NCBI GenBank assembly: GCA_903877165.1
Contig: CAIRCU010000015.1
Coordinates: 43,203-107,202 of the forward strand
From: Methanobacteriota archaeon
Lineage (GTDB): Archaea > Thermoplasmatota > E2 > DHVEG-1
Length of the DNA stretch: 64,000 bases
Direction of reading: 5' to 3'
Under the pieces are notes generated by a model. The model did no database searches, was not told where the DNA came from, and saw only the letters and a list, made by a program, of their open reading frames with translations. Positions within the stretch are counted from its first letter, which is position 1, and every line of letters begins with the position of its first letter. The translations under genes and the position numbers were made by a program. Positions 1 through 9,863 of the stretch are shown one piece after another.

Positions 1-1536
1 CTTTCTGCGTGCTACCCTGATGCGCCGTACCTCGTAGCGAGCGGTGCAGGGTTAAACGGTCAGAGTGAAGCAACGTTCTTGACGGTCACCTGCTACCCCT
101 GTCGATACTATCCTGATCGGCAGGTCTTCTCGGTCAGCTCCCAAGTGACTGTGACCGTGACGTATGTTCCACCGTTGTCTCCAAAACAGTTCGGTGATGA
201 AAAAGACCTGTTGATCATCGCGCCCGAGAAGTTCGCCAGCGCCCTCCAGCCCCTGGTCACGCATAAGGAGACCATGGGCGTACGTACGGTGCTGAAGACC
301 GTGGAGGACATCCTCGCGACGTACACCGGTCGGGATGCCCCGGAGAAAATCAAGTACGCGATTAAGGATCTACGGGAGACGCTCGGTATCCGCTATGTGC
401 TGCTCGTCGGTGGAATGAAAACCATAATCTTTGGGACTCCTCGGGATGATGCGAATCAGGGGACAGCGGACTGGTATCTGCCAGCGCGGTACACGAACCT
501 GTATGAGGGCGGCGGCGAATATGTAGATCCCGGATACCTCAGCGACTTGTACTATGCTGACCTCTATAATCAAAACGGGTCCTTCTCCAGTTGGGACAGC
601 AACGGGAACGGCATCTTCGCAGAATGGCACGGAACCTCAAAGGATATCCTCGATTTGTACCCCGATGTGTACGTCGGCCGGCTCGCCTGCGAAAACCTCC
701 AGGAGGTCAAAACCGTCGTCGACAAGATTGATACGTACGAGTCCACTCCAAGCTCCGCGAAATCCTGGTTCTCCACCATGGTGGTCATCGGGAGCGACAC
801 CTTCAACGACACCACGAGCACCAATATCTACGAAGGCGAAGCTGAGACCACAAAATCGCTTTCATACATGACGAATTTCACCGGGGTGAAGATCTGGGGT
901 TCGAACAAGGACACCGGCGGACTCATCCCCGTACCACTCGACATCGTGAAGACCATCTCCAAGGGCGCCGGGTTCGTAGCGTTCTCCGGACACGGCAGCC
1001 CGGAACGCTGGAACACGTACTGGCCGGAAGCATTTAATGAGAAACGCGCCCGCGGCCTGTGGTACTACAATCTTCCGTTCCTGCACAACGGTGAAAAACT
1101 GCCTGTCGTTGTCATCGGCGGCTGCCACAACAGTGAGTACAATGTGACCGCGACCGGATTCCTCCATGGTGCACCCTGGGTTTACAGTCCGGTGCCGGAG
1201 TGCTTCAGCTGGTTGTTCGTCCGCAATCCACGGGGTGGCGCGATCGCCACGTTCGGCAATACCGGTCTTGGGTACGGCGCGGTCGGCAACGTCAGCGACC
1301 TTGATGGCGACGGTATCAACGACCCGGATTGCTGTGAGGCCCTCGGCGGGTATCTCGAAGGCCAGTTCTTCAAGGCCTACGGGGTGGAAGGCGTCCATGT
1401 CCTCGGCGAAGCCTGGGGAGCAGCAATCACCCAATACCTGAATACCTACCCCGGGATGCATGATATCTACGATTGTAAGACGGTTCAGGAATGGGCTATG
1501 CTGGGAGACCCCAGCCTGATGATTGGGGGATACTAA
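1..1536 (+). CDS. C25 (gingipain-type) cysteine peptidase, 5' end outside the window
   Basis: Extracellular cysteine endopeptidase of the gingipain family, expected to degrade external protein. The reading frame is open from base 1, so the start and any signal peptide lie upstream; 511 residues are visible. A beta-rich N-terminal stretch is followed by the caspase-like peptidase fold. The likely catalytic His is in FSGHGSPERW (visible residue 331) and the likely nucleophile Cys in VVIGGCHNSEYN (residue 375). The C-terminus GDPSL is typical of the end of the C25 domain, and the protein stops there with no PKD or anchoring tail, unlike the second C25 gene at 11935. A T-rich stretch follows the stop and the next gene is convergent. 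Family assignment is confident; substrate specificity cannot be read. Confidence 0.85.
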   Translation, partial: LSACYPDAPYLVASGAGLNGQSEATFLTVTCYPCRYYPDRQVFSVSSQVTVTVTYVPPLSPKQFGDEKDLLIIAPEKFASALQPLVTHKETMGVRTVLKTVEDILATYTGRDAPEKIKYAIKDLRETLGIRYVLLVGGMKTIIFGTPRDDANQGTADWYLPARYTNLYEGGGEYVDPGYLSDLYYADLYNQNGSFSSWDSNGNGIFAEWHGTSKDILDLYPDVYVGRLACENLQEVKTVVDKIDTYESTPSSAKSWFSTMVVIGSDTFNDTTSTNIYEGEAETTKSLSYMTNFTGVKIWGSNKDTGGLIPVPLDIVKTISKGAGFVAFSGHGSPERWNTYWPEAFNEKRARGLWYYNLPFLHNGEKLPVVVIGGCHNSEYNVTATGFLHGAPWVYSPVPECFSWLFVRNPRGGAIATFGNTGLGYGAVGNVSDLDGDGINDPDCCEALGGYLEGQFFKAYGVEGVHVLGEAWGAAITQYLNTYPGMHDIYDCKTVQEWAMLGDPSLMIGGY

Positions 1537-1562
1537 TCTCCCTTCCCTTTCTTTTTTTATTT
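1537..1562. terminator. T-rich intergenic terminator between convergent genes
   Basis: The 20 bases between the convergent C25 and meaB genes are pyrimidine-rich on the plus strand with a run of seven T. This fits the oligo-T termination used by archaeal RNA polymerase. No hairpin is obvious. Confidence 0.4.
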
Positions 1563-2495
1563 TAAAAGAGCATTGAGGATTTCGTCTGCAGCGGTATATG
1601 GGTCGAGTTCCCGGACGCTAATTCTCTGAAGGCAGCATTCGACTTGGGATTTGAGTTTTTCGTCGTCAAGAACGTAGCTGATGACGCGTTTTCGGATGAG
1701 TTCGAGGAGTTCGGCTTCGTATCGGATGCGGCGTCGATTCTCGAACACGTGGGTCTCATGCATATAGCTGGTGTGGGCTGCGATATTCTCGATGAGGGTG
1801 CTCACGCCTTTTCGTTCTTTCGCTGAGGTGGCGATGATAGGGATTTTCCAGTCACGGTCAATGGCGAGGTCCACCATGGATTGCAGCTCCGCTATAGTTT
1901 GTTCGACGCCGGGTTTGTCTGCTTTGTTGACCACGAAGATGTCCGCGATCTCCATGAGGCCTGCTTTGATAGTCTGGACAGCGTCGCCAAGGCCGGGGAC
2001 GGTGACCACGATGATGGTATCAGCGACTTTGACGATCTCGACTTCATCTTGTCCAACACCGACTGTCTCGATAAGGATGATGTCCATGCCAGAAGCATCT
2101 AGGATGTCGACGACGTCGAACACCGCGTTGGTCAGGCCACCGAGTGCTCCACGGGTGCCCATGCTGCGGATGAACACGCCGGCGTCGGTGGACAGCTCGG
2201 TCATTCGGATGCGATCGCCGAGCAGGGCGCCGCCGCTGAACGGGCTGGTGGGGTCGATAGCGATGATTCCGACTTTTTTACCGAGATGACGATATGTTTT
2301 GGTGAGTTCGAAAAGCAGGCTGCTCTTACCGCTGCCCATGACGCCTGTGACGCCGACCACATGGGCGTTGCCTGTGTGGCTGTAGAGGGTTTTCATGGAG
2401 GAGATAGCTTCTGGATCGGCATTCTCTACCAATGATATAAGTCGGGCGATGGACCGGGTATCGCCAGTGAGTACCTTGGTCGTGAGGTCGGTCAT
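1557..2495 (-). CDS. meaB: MeaB/ArgK-type GTPase chaperone of B12-dependent acyl-CoA mutase
   Basis: P-loop G3E-family GTPase that gates loading of adenosylcobalamin onto acyl-CoA mutases and protects them from inactivation. It has 312 residues, the normal length. Walker A GVMGSGKS is at residues 51-58, the switch segment ETVGVGQDE at 143-151 and the base-recognition motif NKAD at 190-193. Its start codon overlaps the stop of the mutase small subunit in an ATGA, so the two are translationally coupled. It is the last gene of the cobA-mutase-meaB operon. The context makes a role with the adjacent mutase very likely. Confidence 0.93.
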   Translation of the reverse strand: MTDLTTKVLTGDTRSIARLISLVENADPEAISSMKTLYSHTGNAHVVGVTGVMGSGKSSLLFELTKTYRHLGKKVGIIAIDPTSPFSGGALLGDRIRMTELSTDAGVFIRSMGTRGALGGLTNAVFDVVDILDASGMDIILIETVGVGQDEVEIVKVADTIIVVTVPGLGDAVQTIKAGLMEIADIFVVNKADKPGVEQTIAELQSMVDLAIDRDWKIPIIATSAKERKGVSTLIENIAAHTSYMHETHVFENRRRIRYEAELLELIRKRVISYVLDDEKLKSQVECCLQRISVRELDPYTAADEILNALLK

Positions 2496-2887
2496 CGTTT
2501 CACGTTCTTCTGGATGTAGCAGACGATGTCGTCGACGGGTGTGCCTGGACCGAAGATCTCGTTGATGCCTGCCTTCTTCAACGCGGGGATGTCCTCTTGA
2601 GGGATGATGCCGCCGCCGATGAGGAGAACGTCGGTGAGTTCTTGAGTTTTCATGAGTTTTGCTACGTCTATAAATAAAGTCATGTGCGCCCCAGAGAGGA
2701 GACTTAGGCCGATGACGTCGACGTCCTCTTGGATGGCCGAAGCGACGATTTGTTCCGCGGTTTGGTGTAGGCCGGTGTAGATGACCTCCATGCCGGCGTC
2801 TCGGAGGGCGCGGGCGACGACTTTAGCGCCGCGGTCGTGGCCGTCGAGGCCGGGTTTCGCGATTAAGACACGGATTTTCTTTGCCAT
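2492..2887 (-). CDS. B12-binding (small) subunit of acyl-CoA mutase
   Basis: Cobalamin-binding subunit of a two-subunit acyl-CoA mutase, 131 residues. The DxHxxG motif, whose His replaces the lower axial ligand of cobalamin, is D15-G-H17-D-R-G20. The following B12-fold motifs are SLLSG (residues 62-66) and a GGG turn near residue 98. It lies 14 bases after the large subunit and overlaps meaB by 4 bases. Archaea commonly split this enzyme into about 560- and 140-residue chains, as here. The substrate is set by the large subunit; see that entry. Confidence 0.93.
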   Translation of the reverse strand: MAKKIRVLIAKPGLDGHDRGAKVVARALRDAGMEVIYTGLHQTAEQIVASAIQEDVDVIGLSLLSGAHMTLFIDVAKLMKTQELTDVLLIGGGIIPQEDIPALKKAGINEIFGPGTPVDDIVCYIQKNVKR

Positions 2888-2901
2888 GAGGCTTCCTCGT
2901 G

Positions 2902-4533
2902 TTAATAGATAGCTGGTTCTCGGTATTCGCCGAAGACGTCGCGCAGGACGCCGCAGGTCTCCCCGAGGGTCGCGTAGCTGTGGATGCAGGCGAGCAGGGA
3001 GGGCATGAGGTTCTCGGTGCCTTCGGCAGCCTTCCGCAGGGTTGCAAGCGTTGCATCGGTTTTCGCTTGATCCCTGGTTTTCCGAAGATGTTGGAGGCGC
3101 TGGATTTGCCGCTCCTCTCCTTTTTCATCGATGCGGAGTAGCGGGATGGATGGTGCTTCGTTGGATTGGTATCTGTTCACACCGACGATGACGCGCTGTT
3201 TCTCATCGATTTCTTTTTGGTAGCGGTACGCGCTTTCCGCGATCTCGCGTTGGAAGAATCCTTTCTCGATAGCGGGGATGACGCCGCCAAGCTTAGTGAT
3301 GCGGTCGAAGTATTTGTACGTCTCGTCCTCCATGGTATCGGTGAGCCATTCGACATAGTACGAGCCACCAAGGGGGTCCGCGGTGTTGATGACGCCGCTT
3401 TCCTCGGCGATGATCTGCTGGGTGCGCAGCGCGATCTTCACGGCTTTCTCCGAAGGAAGGGCGAGCGCCTCGTCCATTGAGTTCGTATGCAGGGACTGGG
3501 TGCCGCCAAGCACCGCGGCGAGCGCTTGGAGGGTGACGCGGGTGATGTTGATCTCCGGTTGTTGCGCGGTCAGAGTGCAGCCGGCGGTCTGAGTATGGAA
3601 TCGAAGCCACTGTGAACGCGGGTGTTTCGCTCCTAGATTCTTGATTTCTTTGGCCCAGATGCGTCGTGCGGCGCGGTACTTCGCGATTTCCTCGAAGAAG
3701 TCGTTGTGAGCATTGAAGAAGAAGCTAAGGCGGGGGGCGAAGTCGTCGATCGCTAGCCCGCGGGCCATCGCTGCCTTGACATACTCCAGTCCGTCCGCGA
3801 GGGTGAAAGCGAGCTCCTGGACCGCGGTCGACCCTGCTTCGCGGATGTGGTAGCCGCTGATGCTGATCGTGTTCCAGCTGGGGACTTGCTTGAAGCCGTA
3901 TTCGAAGGTGTCGACGATGAGCCGCATGGACGGCTCAGGTGGGAAGATGTAGGATTTCTGCGCGATGTATTCCTTAAGGATGTCGTTTTGAATGGTGCCG
4001 CCGAGGAGGTGCTTGGGGATGCCTTGGTTCTCCGCGTTGGCGATGTACATCGCCCAGACGATGGCCGCTGGACCATTGATTGTCATCGAGGTCGTGATGT
4101 CCTTGAGAGGGATGTCATGGAAGAGAATCTCCATGTCTTCGAGGGACGAGATGGCGACGCCGCATTTGCCGAACTCGCCGCGGGCGAGGGGTTGGTCCGT
4201 GTCGTAGCCGTAGAGTGTGGGGTAGTCGAAGGCGACGGACAGCCCGGTCTCGCCGTGCTCGAGGAGGTATTTGTAGCGTCGGTTGGTTTCTTCTGCGCTG
4301 CCGAAGCCTGCGAACTGCCGCATGGTCCAGAGGCGGCCGCGGTACATGTCCTCGTGGACGCCGCGCAGGAAGGGGTACTGTCCGGGGAGGCTGTCTCGAT
4401 AGCGTGCAGCGTCGTCTGTGAGTTGCTCTGGGGTGTAGATGGATGCTATGTCGATATTGGAGAGGGTTCGAAAGCGCTTTTTGTGTGGTTTGGTCTGATG
4501 CTGGGTTGGTCGTGGCTCGTTTTCTGCTGTCAT
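2902..4533 (-). CDS. Acyl-CoA mutase large subunit, isobutyryl-CoA mutase-like
   Basis: Substrate-binding TIM-barrel subunit of an adenosylcobalamin-dependent acyl-CoA mutase (543 residues). The family would be named methylmalonyl-CoA mutase by default. At the two positions known to separate the enzymes, MCM has Tyr89 and Arg207 while isobutyryl-CoA mutase (ICM) has Phe80 and Gln198. This protein has Phe74 (in MRQFAGF) and Gln192 (in IAQKSY). The spacing of 118 residues is the same in all three, so the alignment is secure and points to isobutyryl-/butyryl-CoA. The start was placed at the internal ATG, 13 bases after the cobA stop, preceded by a weak AGGA; an upstream in-frame ATG at 4605 would overlap cobA by 59 bases. 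Enzyme family is certain; substrate is inferred from two residues. Confidence 0.9.
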   Translation of the reverse strand: MTAENEPRPTQHQTKPHKKRFRTLSNIDIASIYTPEQLTDDAARYRDSLPGQYPFLRGVHEDMYRGRLWTMRQFAGFGSAEETNRRYKYLLEHGETGLSVAFDYPTLYGYDTDQPLARGEFGKCGVAISSLEDMEILFHDIPLKDITTSMTINGPAAIVWAMYIANAENQGIPKHLLGGTIQNDILKEYIAQKSYIFPPEPSMRLIVDTFEYGFKQVPSWNTISISGYHIREAGSTAVQELAFTLADGLEYVKAAMARGLAIDDFAPRLSFFFNAHNDFFEEIAKYRAARRIWAKEIKNLGAKHPRSQWLRFHTQTAGCTLTAQQPEINITRVTLQALAAVLGGTQSLHTNSMDEALALPSEKAVKIALRTQQIIAEESGVINTADPLGGSYYVEWLTDTMEDETYKYFDRITKLGGVIPAIEKGFFQREIAESAYRYQKEIDEKQRVIVGVNRYQSNEAPSIPLLRIDEKGEERQIQRLQHLRKTRDQAKTDATLATLRKAAEGTENLMPSLLACIHSYATLGETCGVLRDVFGEYREPAIY

Positions 4534-4546
4534 GGTGGTTTCCTGC

Positions 4547-5071
4547 TTACCAGTCGATTCCTTTGCGGCATTTCTCCCCGTGTTGATAGGGGTGTTTGAT
4601 TTCAAGGATCTCGCTGACGAGGTCCGCGCGTTTGACGATCTCCGGAGGCGCGTAGCGTCCCGTCAGGATGATGTCCATGGCGTGTGGTTTGTGGTTAAGG
4701 ATTTCGAGGACGTCATGGAGTGAGATGAGGCGGTAGTCAAGGGCGACGTTGATTTCGTCGAGGATGACGACGTCGTGCTTCTCTTCTTCGATGATGGTCT
4801 TGGCGTGTTGAAGGCCTTGATGCGCGAGGTCGATGTCGATTTGCTCTGGCTTGTTTTTGTTGACGAATTCGTCGCGGCCGAATTGCTTGACGGTGAATCC
4901 GGGGATGCGTTCGAGGGCGTCGATTTCGCTGTACCGCCGTCCTTTCATGAACTGAATCATGTAGACGGAGAGCCCGTTGCCTATGGCGCGGATGCCTTGG
5001 CCGATGGCAGCGGTGGTCTTGCCTTTGCCGTTGCCGGTGTAGATATGGATAAGTCCGCGTTCTCCCGTCAT
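4547..5071 (-). CDS. cobA: Cob(I)alamin adenosyltransferase, CobA/CobO type
   Basis: ATP:corrinoid adenosyltransferase that makes adenosylcobalamin (174 residues). The P-loop GNGKGKTT is at residues 13-20 near the N-terminus, as in CobA/BtuR proteins. [15 protein letters not shown] matches the Walker B region of the family. It is the first gene of the operon that also encodes the B12-dependent mutase and its chaperone, so it probably supplies their cofactor. A TATA-like box 26 bases upstream of the ATG implies a nearly leaderless mRNA. Confidence 0.92.
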   Translation of the reverse strand: MTGERGLIHIYTGNGKGKTTAAIGQGIRAIGNGLSVYMIQFMKGRRYSEIDALERIPGFTVKQFGRDEFVNKNKPEQIDIDLAHQGLQHAKTIIEEEKHDVVILDEINVALDYRLISLHDVLEILNHKPHAMDIILTGRYAPPEIVKRADLVSEILEIKHPYQHGEKCRKGIDW

Positions 5072-5096
5072 GGTCCGTTCTGAAAACGGTTCATGC

Positions 5097-5103
5097 TATT
5101 AAA
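5097..5103 (-). promoter_or_regulatory. TATA box of the cobA-mutase-meaB operon
   Basis: TTTAATA on the minus strand centred about 29 bases before the cobA ATG. This is the spacing expected for an archaeal leaderless or very short-leader transcript. Confidence 0.5.
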
Positions 5104-5253
5104 CTTCTTTCCTCGCGAACCTTCGATACGCGTTCCTTCATTGTATACTGTCTCCGTGGATGATATAAGTGGATTTTTCCTGCCGTTCTATCCGGATATT
5201 CTCAGTGTATTTTGGTTCGTTTATCGTGTCTTTTCCCCTGGAATTCACCGGAA

Positions 5254-5261
5254 GATTTATG
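5254..5261 (+). promoter_or_regulatory. TATA box of the acyl-CoA dehydrogenase operon
   Basis: GATTTATG lies 26 bases before the ATG at 5287. Together with the cobA promoter it forms a divergent control region of about 215 bases with no gene. Confidence 0.4.
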
Positions 5262-5286
5262 TCTGTTCACCGAATTCACCTCAGTC

Positions 5287-6426
5287 ATGCAACTGGAACT
5301 GACTGAGCAGCAGAAAATGATTCGCAACATGGTTCGCGAGTTCGCTGAAAAAGAGATTGCACCCATCGCCGCTGAGCTTGATAAAAAGGAGGAGTACCCG
5401 ACCAAGACGCTGGAGAAGATGGCGGCACTCGGACTTCTAGGCATCATTATTCCGACGGAGTACGGAGGCGCTGGGCTGGATACCGTCGCCTATGCGACCG
5501 TCATTGAGGAGATCTCGCGCAAATGCGCCTCGACAGGGGTCATCACCTCAGTGCATAATTCGCTAGCCGCCTGGCCGATCATCAAGTACGGAACAGATGC
5601 GCAGAAGAAGAAGTACCTCCCCCTGCTAGCAAAGGGTGAGCGGATTGGGGCGTTCGCGGGCACCGAGCCGAACGCAGGATCCGACCTCGCCGCGATGAAG
5701 ACCACCGCGGAACTCAAGGGGAACCACTACATCATGAACGGAAGTAAGACGTTCATCACGAGCGGGCCGAAAGCCGGCATCGTCATCGTCTTCGCCGTCA
5801 CGAACAAGGCAGCGGGGACTAAAGGCCTCAGCGCCTTCATCGTGGAGAACACCTTCAAAGGCTACAAGGTCGGCAGCATCTTCGAGAAACTCGGCATCCG
5901 CGCCTCACAGACCTCGGAACTGATCTTTGAGAACATGGAAGTCCCCAAGGACAACCTCCTCGGAAAAGAAGGCGACGGATTCAAGATTGCGCTCAGCACG
6001 CTGGACGGAGGCCGCATCGGGATAGCATGTCAGGCCGTCGGCATCGCACAGGCGGCGCTCGATGAAAGCATCTCATATGCGAAGCAGCGGGAGCAGTTCG
6101 GCCAGCCCATAGCGAAGTTTCAGGCGATTCAATGGATGATTGCGAACATGGCCACCCGAATCGAGGCGGCCCGGCTCCTCGTCTACAACGCGGCGTACGC
6201 CAAAGACAAGGGAGAGCGGATCAGCAAGCATGCGGCGATGGCGAAACTGTTCGCCTCGGAGACCGCCATGGACGCGGTCATCGACGCCCTGCAGATCCAC
6301 GGCGGCTACGGGTACACCAAGGAGTACACCGTAGAGCGGCTTTTCCGCGATGCCAAAATCACGGAAATCTATGAGGGGACCTCGGAAGTCCAACGCATGG
6401 TGATCGCCTCAAGTCTCCTCGGTTAG
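5287..6426 (+). CDS. Acyl-CoA dehydrogenase
   Basis: FAD-dependent dehydrogenase making a 2,3-double bond in an acyl-CoA and passing electrons to ETF. It has 379 residues, the usual length. The start MQLELTEQQK was chosen because it matches the family N-terminus; an in-frame upstream ATG/GTG at 5212 would lie before the promoter. Signatures are AFAGTEPNAGSD (residues 122-133) and QIHGGYGY (336-343). The catalytic base is probably Glu363 in IYEGTSE, the position used by short- and medium-chain enzymes. Genes for an acyl-CoA synthetase and both ETF subunits follow, making a complete oxidation module. Butyryl- or isobutyryl-CoA would suit the neighbouring mutase, but chain length cannot be read from sequence alone. 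Confidence 0.93.
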   Translation: MQLELTEQQKMIRNMVREFAEKEIAPIAAELDKKEEYPTKTLEKMAALGLLGIIIPTEYGGAGLDTVAYATVIEEISRKCASTGVITSVHNSLAAWPIIKYGTDAQKKKYLPLLAKGERIGAFAGTEPNAGSDLAAMKTTAELKGNHYIMNGSKTFITSGPKAGIVIVFAVTNKAAGTKGLSAFIVENTFKGYKVGSIFEKLGIRASQTSELIFENMEVPKDNLLGKEGDGFKIALSTLDGGRIGIACQAVGIAQAALDESISYAKQREQFGQPIAKFQAIQWMIANMATRIEAARLLVYNAAYAKDKGERISKHAAMAKLFASETAMDAVIDALQIHGGYGYTKEYTVERLFRDAKITEIYEGTSEVQRMVIASSLLG

Positions 6427-6466
6427 TTGCGAGTACCTCACATCCGTTCGGTACAAGAGGAATCTT

Positions 6467-8095
6467 ATGGGGGAGGACACGTACAGTCAGGCCTGCAAGA
6501 GCTGGAAGTGGAACATCCCGAAGAAATACAATCTCGGCGTCGACGTAATAGACAAGCATGCGGCGTCGAAGAACCGCAACAAGGTCGCGTTGTTCTGGGA
6601 GAACGCTGCGGGCGCGACCGAACAGTACACATTCGGGGATTTGAAGGTTCTCACGGACCAGTGCGGCAACGCGCTTCGCGGACTGGGCCTGGGGAAAGGC
6701 GACCGGTTTCTCATCCGATTGCCGAACATCCCGCCGTTTCAAATCAGTTTTTGTGGTGGCGCGAAGGTCGGTGCCGTGCCGATTCCATCCAGCGTCATGT
6801 TCCGCGAGCATGAGATTGAATATCGGATTAACGATAGTTCTGCGAAAGCCGTGATTACCACCGCTCAGCATGCTGCTGAGGTGCACAAGGTCGCATCGAA
6901 ATGCCCGTCCCTCAAACACATCATCGTCACGGACGACCCGAAGGGCGATGAGCTGTCGTTTCATCAGCTCGTAAGGGAAGCATCTCGGAACCTTGAGGTC
7001 GAGCCGACGACGAGTACGGATATCGCATTCTTCTGCTACACGTCGGGGACGACCGGGAATCCCAAAGGCGCGGTGCATCTCCATCGCTGGGTACCGGGCA
7101 ACGACCCAAGCGTCCTGTTCTGGCAGGATGGAAAAGAGACCGACATCATCGCCCACACCGGCGATTTGAACTGGATTTATCCGCTGGGCAACGGGTTCTT
7201 GTACGTCTGGCGCTGGGGGCTTTCGACCCTGGTGTACGCGGGGAAGTTCGATCCGGAGGCATGGTTCGCGCTCATGGAGAAATATAAGGTGACGAACCTT
7301 GCGTCGGTGCCGACCGCGTACCGGATGTTCCTGACGGTAAAGGACGCGCAGCGTCGGTATGATTTGTCTGCGCTTCGCCATTGTATCTCGGCGGGTGAGC
7401 CGTTGAACCCGGAGGTGCTGCGGCAGTGGCGTGAGCGGTTCGGCCTGGAGATCTATGATGGAATCGGGATGACCGAGGTCATGGTCTACGTATCGAACCA
7501 GCCGTTGTTTGCGATCAAGCCTGGGTCGTGTGGACAGCCGCAGCCGGGTCACCGCTGCGCTCTAGTCACCGAGGAGGGTGTGCCGGTCCCCGTGGGAGAG
7601 AATGGTGTGCTGGCCATTGATAAAAAAGACCCTGGTTTATTTAGAGAGTATTGGAATAAGCCGGAGAAGACCAAGGAATGCTTCCGTGGCGAGTGGTTCT
7701 TAAGCGGTGACGTCCTCTACCAAGATGAGCAGGGGTATTACTGGTTCAGCGGGCGCAACGACGACCTCATCAAGGCGAGCGGGTACCGGATCTCGCCGTT
7801 CGAGGTGGAATCCGCGATTATCTCGCATCCGCTGGTGTTGGAGTGCGCGGTCGTCGCCAGCCCGGATCCGATGCGCGGGACGATCATTAAATCGTTTGTG
7901 GTGCTGAAGGATCATTCGAAGGCGTCTCCTGCGCTGGTCATCGAGATTCAGGAGCATGCGAAGCGGGTTGCTGCGCCGTATAAGTACCCTAGGGAGGTTG
8001 AGTTCGTCACGGAGCTGCCGAAGACCCAGAGCGGCAAAATCAAACGCAAGGAGCTGCGTGAGCGGGAGCAGGAGAAGAAAGGGGGTGTGCCATGA
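6467..8095 (+). CDS. AMP-forming acyl-CoA synthetase (medium-chain type)
   Basis: ANL-superfamily ligase activating a carboxylic acid to its CoA thioester through an acyl-adenylate (542 residues). The phosphate-binding loop YTSGTTGNPKG begins at residue 191. SGEPLNPE, YDGIGMTE and the hinge region SGRNDDLIKASGYRI follow in order, and the catalytic Lys is in KTQSGKIKR near the C-terminus. Overall it resembles acetyl/medium-chain and benzoate-type ligases. AGAGG sits upstream of the ATG. It overlaps etfB by 4 bases (ATGA), so it is coupled to electron-transfer genes. It could activate external fatty acids or run with other enzymes to release acids; the direction is not decided by sequence. Confidence 0.9.
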   Translation: MGEDTYSQACKSWKWNIPKKYNLGVDVIDKHAASKNRNKVALFWENAAGATEQYTFGDLKVLTDQCGNALRGLGLGKGDRFLIRLPNIPPFQISFCGGAKVGAVPIPSSVMFREHEIEYRINDSSAKAVITTAQHAAEVHKVASKCPSLKHIIVTDDPKGDELSFHQLVREASRNLEVEPTTSTDIAFFCYTSGTTGNPKGAVHLHRWVPGNDPSVLFWQDGKETDIIAHTGDLNWIYPLGNGFLYVWRWGLSTLVYAGKFDPEAWFALMEKYKVTNLASVPTAYRMFLTVKDAQRRYDLSALRHCISAGEPLNPEVLRQWRERFGLEIYDGIGMTEVMVYVSNQPLFAIKPGSCGQPQPGHRCALVTEEGVPVPVGENGVLAIDKKDPGLFREYWNKPEKTKECFRGEWFLSGDVLYQDEQGYYWFSGRNDDLIKASGYRISPFEVESAIISHPLVLECAVVASPDPMRGTIIKSFVVLKDHSKASPALVIEIQEHAKRVAAPYKYPREVEFVTELPKTQSGKIKRKELREREQEKKGGVP

Positions 8096-8856
8096 ACATC
8101 GTGGTGTGTGCGAAACAGGTCGTTGATGTCTCCGAGATCAAGGTGGATCCGTCGACGAAGCGACCCGTGCTTTCTGGGATTGCGAAGAAGATCAGCGACA
8201 TCGATAAGAACGCCGTGGAAGAAGCCATACGGATGAAGGAGAAGGTGGGCGGCAAAATCACGGTTCTAACGGTCGGCTCTGCGGATGCAAAGGAGCGGGT
8301 TAAGGAGCTGCTGGCGATGGGTGCGGATGAAGGCGTCGTGATCGTCGCTCCCGTGGACAGTGAGTACTCCGTCGTCGCCACGCTGCTGGCTGCGGCGGTG
8401 AAGAAACTTGGTCAGGTTGACGCTGTTCTGTGCGGGGAGGCCTCCATCGATCTGTTCTCCGGACAGCTGGGACCGCGTCTCGCCGGAGTACTGGATATTC
8501 CACAGTTGACCTACACGACCAAACTGACTGCTGAGAAAGACCATGTGACCGTGGAGCGTAACCTCGGGGATCATGCCGCGACGATGACGTCGCCGTATCC
8601 CGTTCTCATCTCCGTCACCAAGGAGATCAACACCCCGCGACTACCCAGTCTCATGCAGATCCTCTCGTCCTCCAGCAAGCCGATCAGGGAGTGGAAGGCG
8701 GAGGAGCTGGCAGGCGGCCCTCTCACACCAAAGATCAAAACCCTGGACATAAAGGGGGTGCCGATGAGCCGCAAGAACATCGTGTACCAGGATGATCTCG
8801 ATGCATCAATCCACAAACTCGTCGGCGAACTCGCCAAAGAAGGAGTCCTGAGGTGA
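8092..8856 (+). CDS. etfB: Electron transfer flavoprotein beta subunit
   Basis: Small subunit of ETF (254 residues), which accepts electrons from acyl-CoA dehydrogenase. MNIVVCAKQVVD is the standard ETF-beta start. AVLCGEASIDLFSGQLGPRL carries the conserved segment around the nucleotide site, and the C-terminal recognition region follows. It is coupled by ATGA to the acyl-CoA synthetase and lies 6 bases before etfA. Whether this ETF bifurcates electrons cannot be settled without structure-based comparison. Confidence 0.95.
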   Translation: MNIVVCAKQVVDVSEIKVDPSTKRPVLSGIAKKISDIDKNAVEEAIRMKEKVGGKITVLTVGSADAKERVKELLAMGADEGVVIVAPVDSEYSVVATLLAAAVKKLGQVDAVLCGEASIDLFSGQLGPRLAGVLDIPQLTYTTKLTAEKDHVTVERNLGDHAATMTSPYPVLISVTKEINTPRLPSLMQILSSSSKPIREWKAEELAGGPLTPKIKTLDIKGVPMSRKNIVYQDDLDASIHKLVGELAKEGVLR

Positions 8857-8862
8857 ACGACA

Positions 8863-9816
8863 ATGGTCATGGTCTACTCTGATAACAAGAGGCTTGCACT
8901 CGAGCTCATCGCGCTGGGGAAGAACCTCGCGCCTAGCCTCGGCGGGAAGGTCTACGCAGTCACGATCAACCAGCCTGAGGCTGTCATCAAGGAGCTCGTC
9001 GCCCATGGGGTCGACGGCGTCCATGAGATGACGACGAACATCCCGCAGTTCAAGGCGGAGGAGTATGCGAACCTGCTCAAAGACCTTATCCTGGAGCATA
9101 AGCCGGACCTGGTGCTCATCGGGTCGGATAAGAACGGAAAAGAGCTGGCAGCGCGCCTCGCTGGCATCCTGAACACCGGGTGCGTCATGGATGCAACCTC
9201 GGTCACTGCCCAAGGCAAGACCATCACTGCAGAGCGGGTGGTGTACAGCGGTACGGGTATCGCCGTGGAGCAGTTCACCACGACTCCGGCGATCGTCTCG
9301 ATTCCTCCCAGGGCGGCTGAACCGCTCCCTAAGGACGAGCATCACCATGCGGACGTCATGAAGAAACAGGTGACACTCAAGGAGTACCCGTCGAAGATCC
9401 TGTCCGTGCACGAGGCGAAATCCGAAGGCGTCCATGTGGAGGACGCGGAGATCATCGTCTCCTGCGGCCGCGGGCTGAAGAACAAGACGGACATCCAGCT
9501 GGTCAGCGACCTCGCAGCGGCGTTGAAGGGGAAAACCATCGGGTGTTCCCGTCCTATCGCCGCGGACCTGAAATGGCTGTCGGAGGACCACTGGATCGGG
9601 CTGTCCGGCCATAAGGTCAAACCGAAGCTGTACGTGGCCTGTGGGATCTCCGGGCAGATCCAGCACATCGCCGGCATGCGGGATTCAGGGGTCGTCGTCG
9701 CTATCAACAAGGATCCGGATGCGCTCATCTTTAAATCCGCGGACTACGGCATCGTTGGGGACTTGTACCAGGTCCTGCCGAAGCTTGTGACCGCGCTGAA
9801 GGAACATGCCGCATGA
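8863..9816 (+). CDS. etfA: Electron transfer flavoprotein alpha subunit
   Basis: FAD-binding subunit of ETF (317 residues). The C-terminal FAD domain is clear: GCSRPIAADLKWLSEDHWIG, then LYVACGISGQIQHIAGM and AINKDPDALIFKSADYGIVG. It follows etfB directly and completes the dehydrogenase-ETF pair. The ATG at 8863 gives an N-terminus MVMVYSDNKRLALELI that fits the alpha-subunit fold. The membrane or soluble acceptor that reoxidises this ETF is not encoded in the window. Confidence 0.95.
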   Translation: MVMVYSDNKRLALELIALGKNLAPSLGGKVYAVTINQPEAVIKELVAHGVDGVHEMTTNIPQFKAEEYANLLKDLILEHKPDLVLIGSDKNGKELAARLAGILNTGCVMDATSVTAQGKTITAERVVYSGTGIAVEQFTTTPAIVSIPPRAAEPLPKDEHHHADVMKKQVTLKEYPSKILSVHEAKSEGVHVEDAEIIVSCGRGLKNKTDIQLVSDLAAALKGKTIGCSRPIAADLKWLSEDHWIGLSGHKVKPKLYVACGISGQIQHIAGMRDSGVVVAINKDPDALIFKSADYGIVGDLYQVLPKLVTALKEHAA

Positions 9817-9863
9817 GCAAACCCTTAAGGCTGATTGTTTCTTACTTCCCCTGAGGGTCCGTC

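Noticed and set aside
6359..7552. 397-residue minus-strand frame opposite the acyl-CoA synthetase
   Set aside because: It lies wholly antisense to a clear ANL-family gene; its Arg-rich sequence is what high-GC codon use produces on the opposite strand.
8806..9666. 286-residue minus-strand frame opposite etfA
   Set aside because: Antisense shadow of a complete EtfA; no family-like segment.
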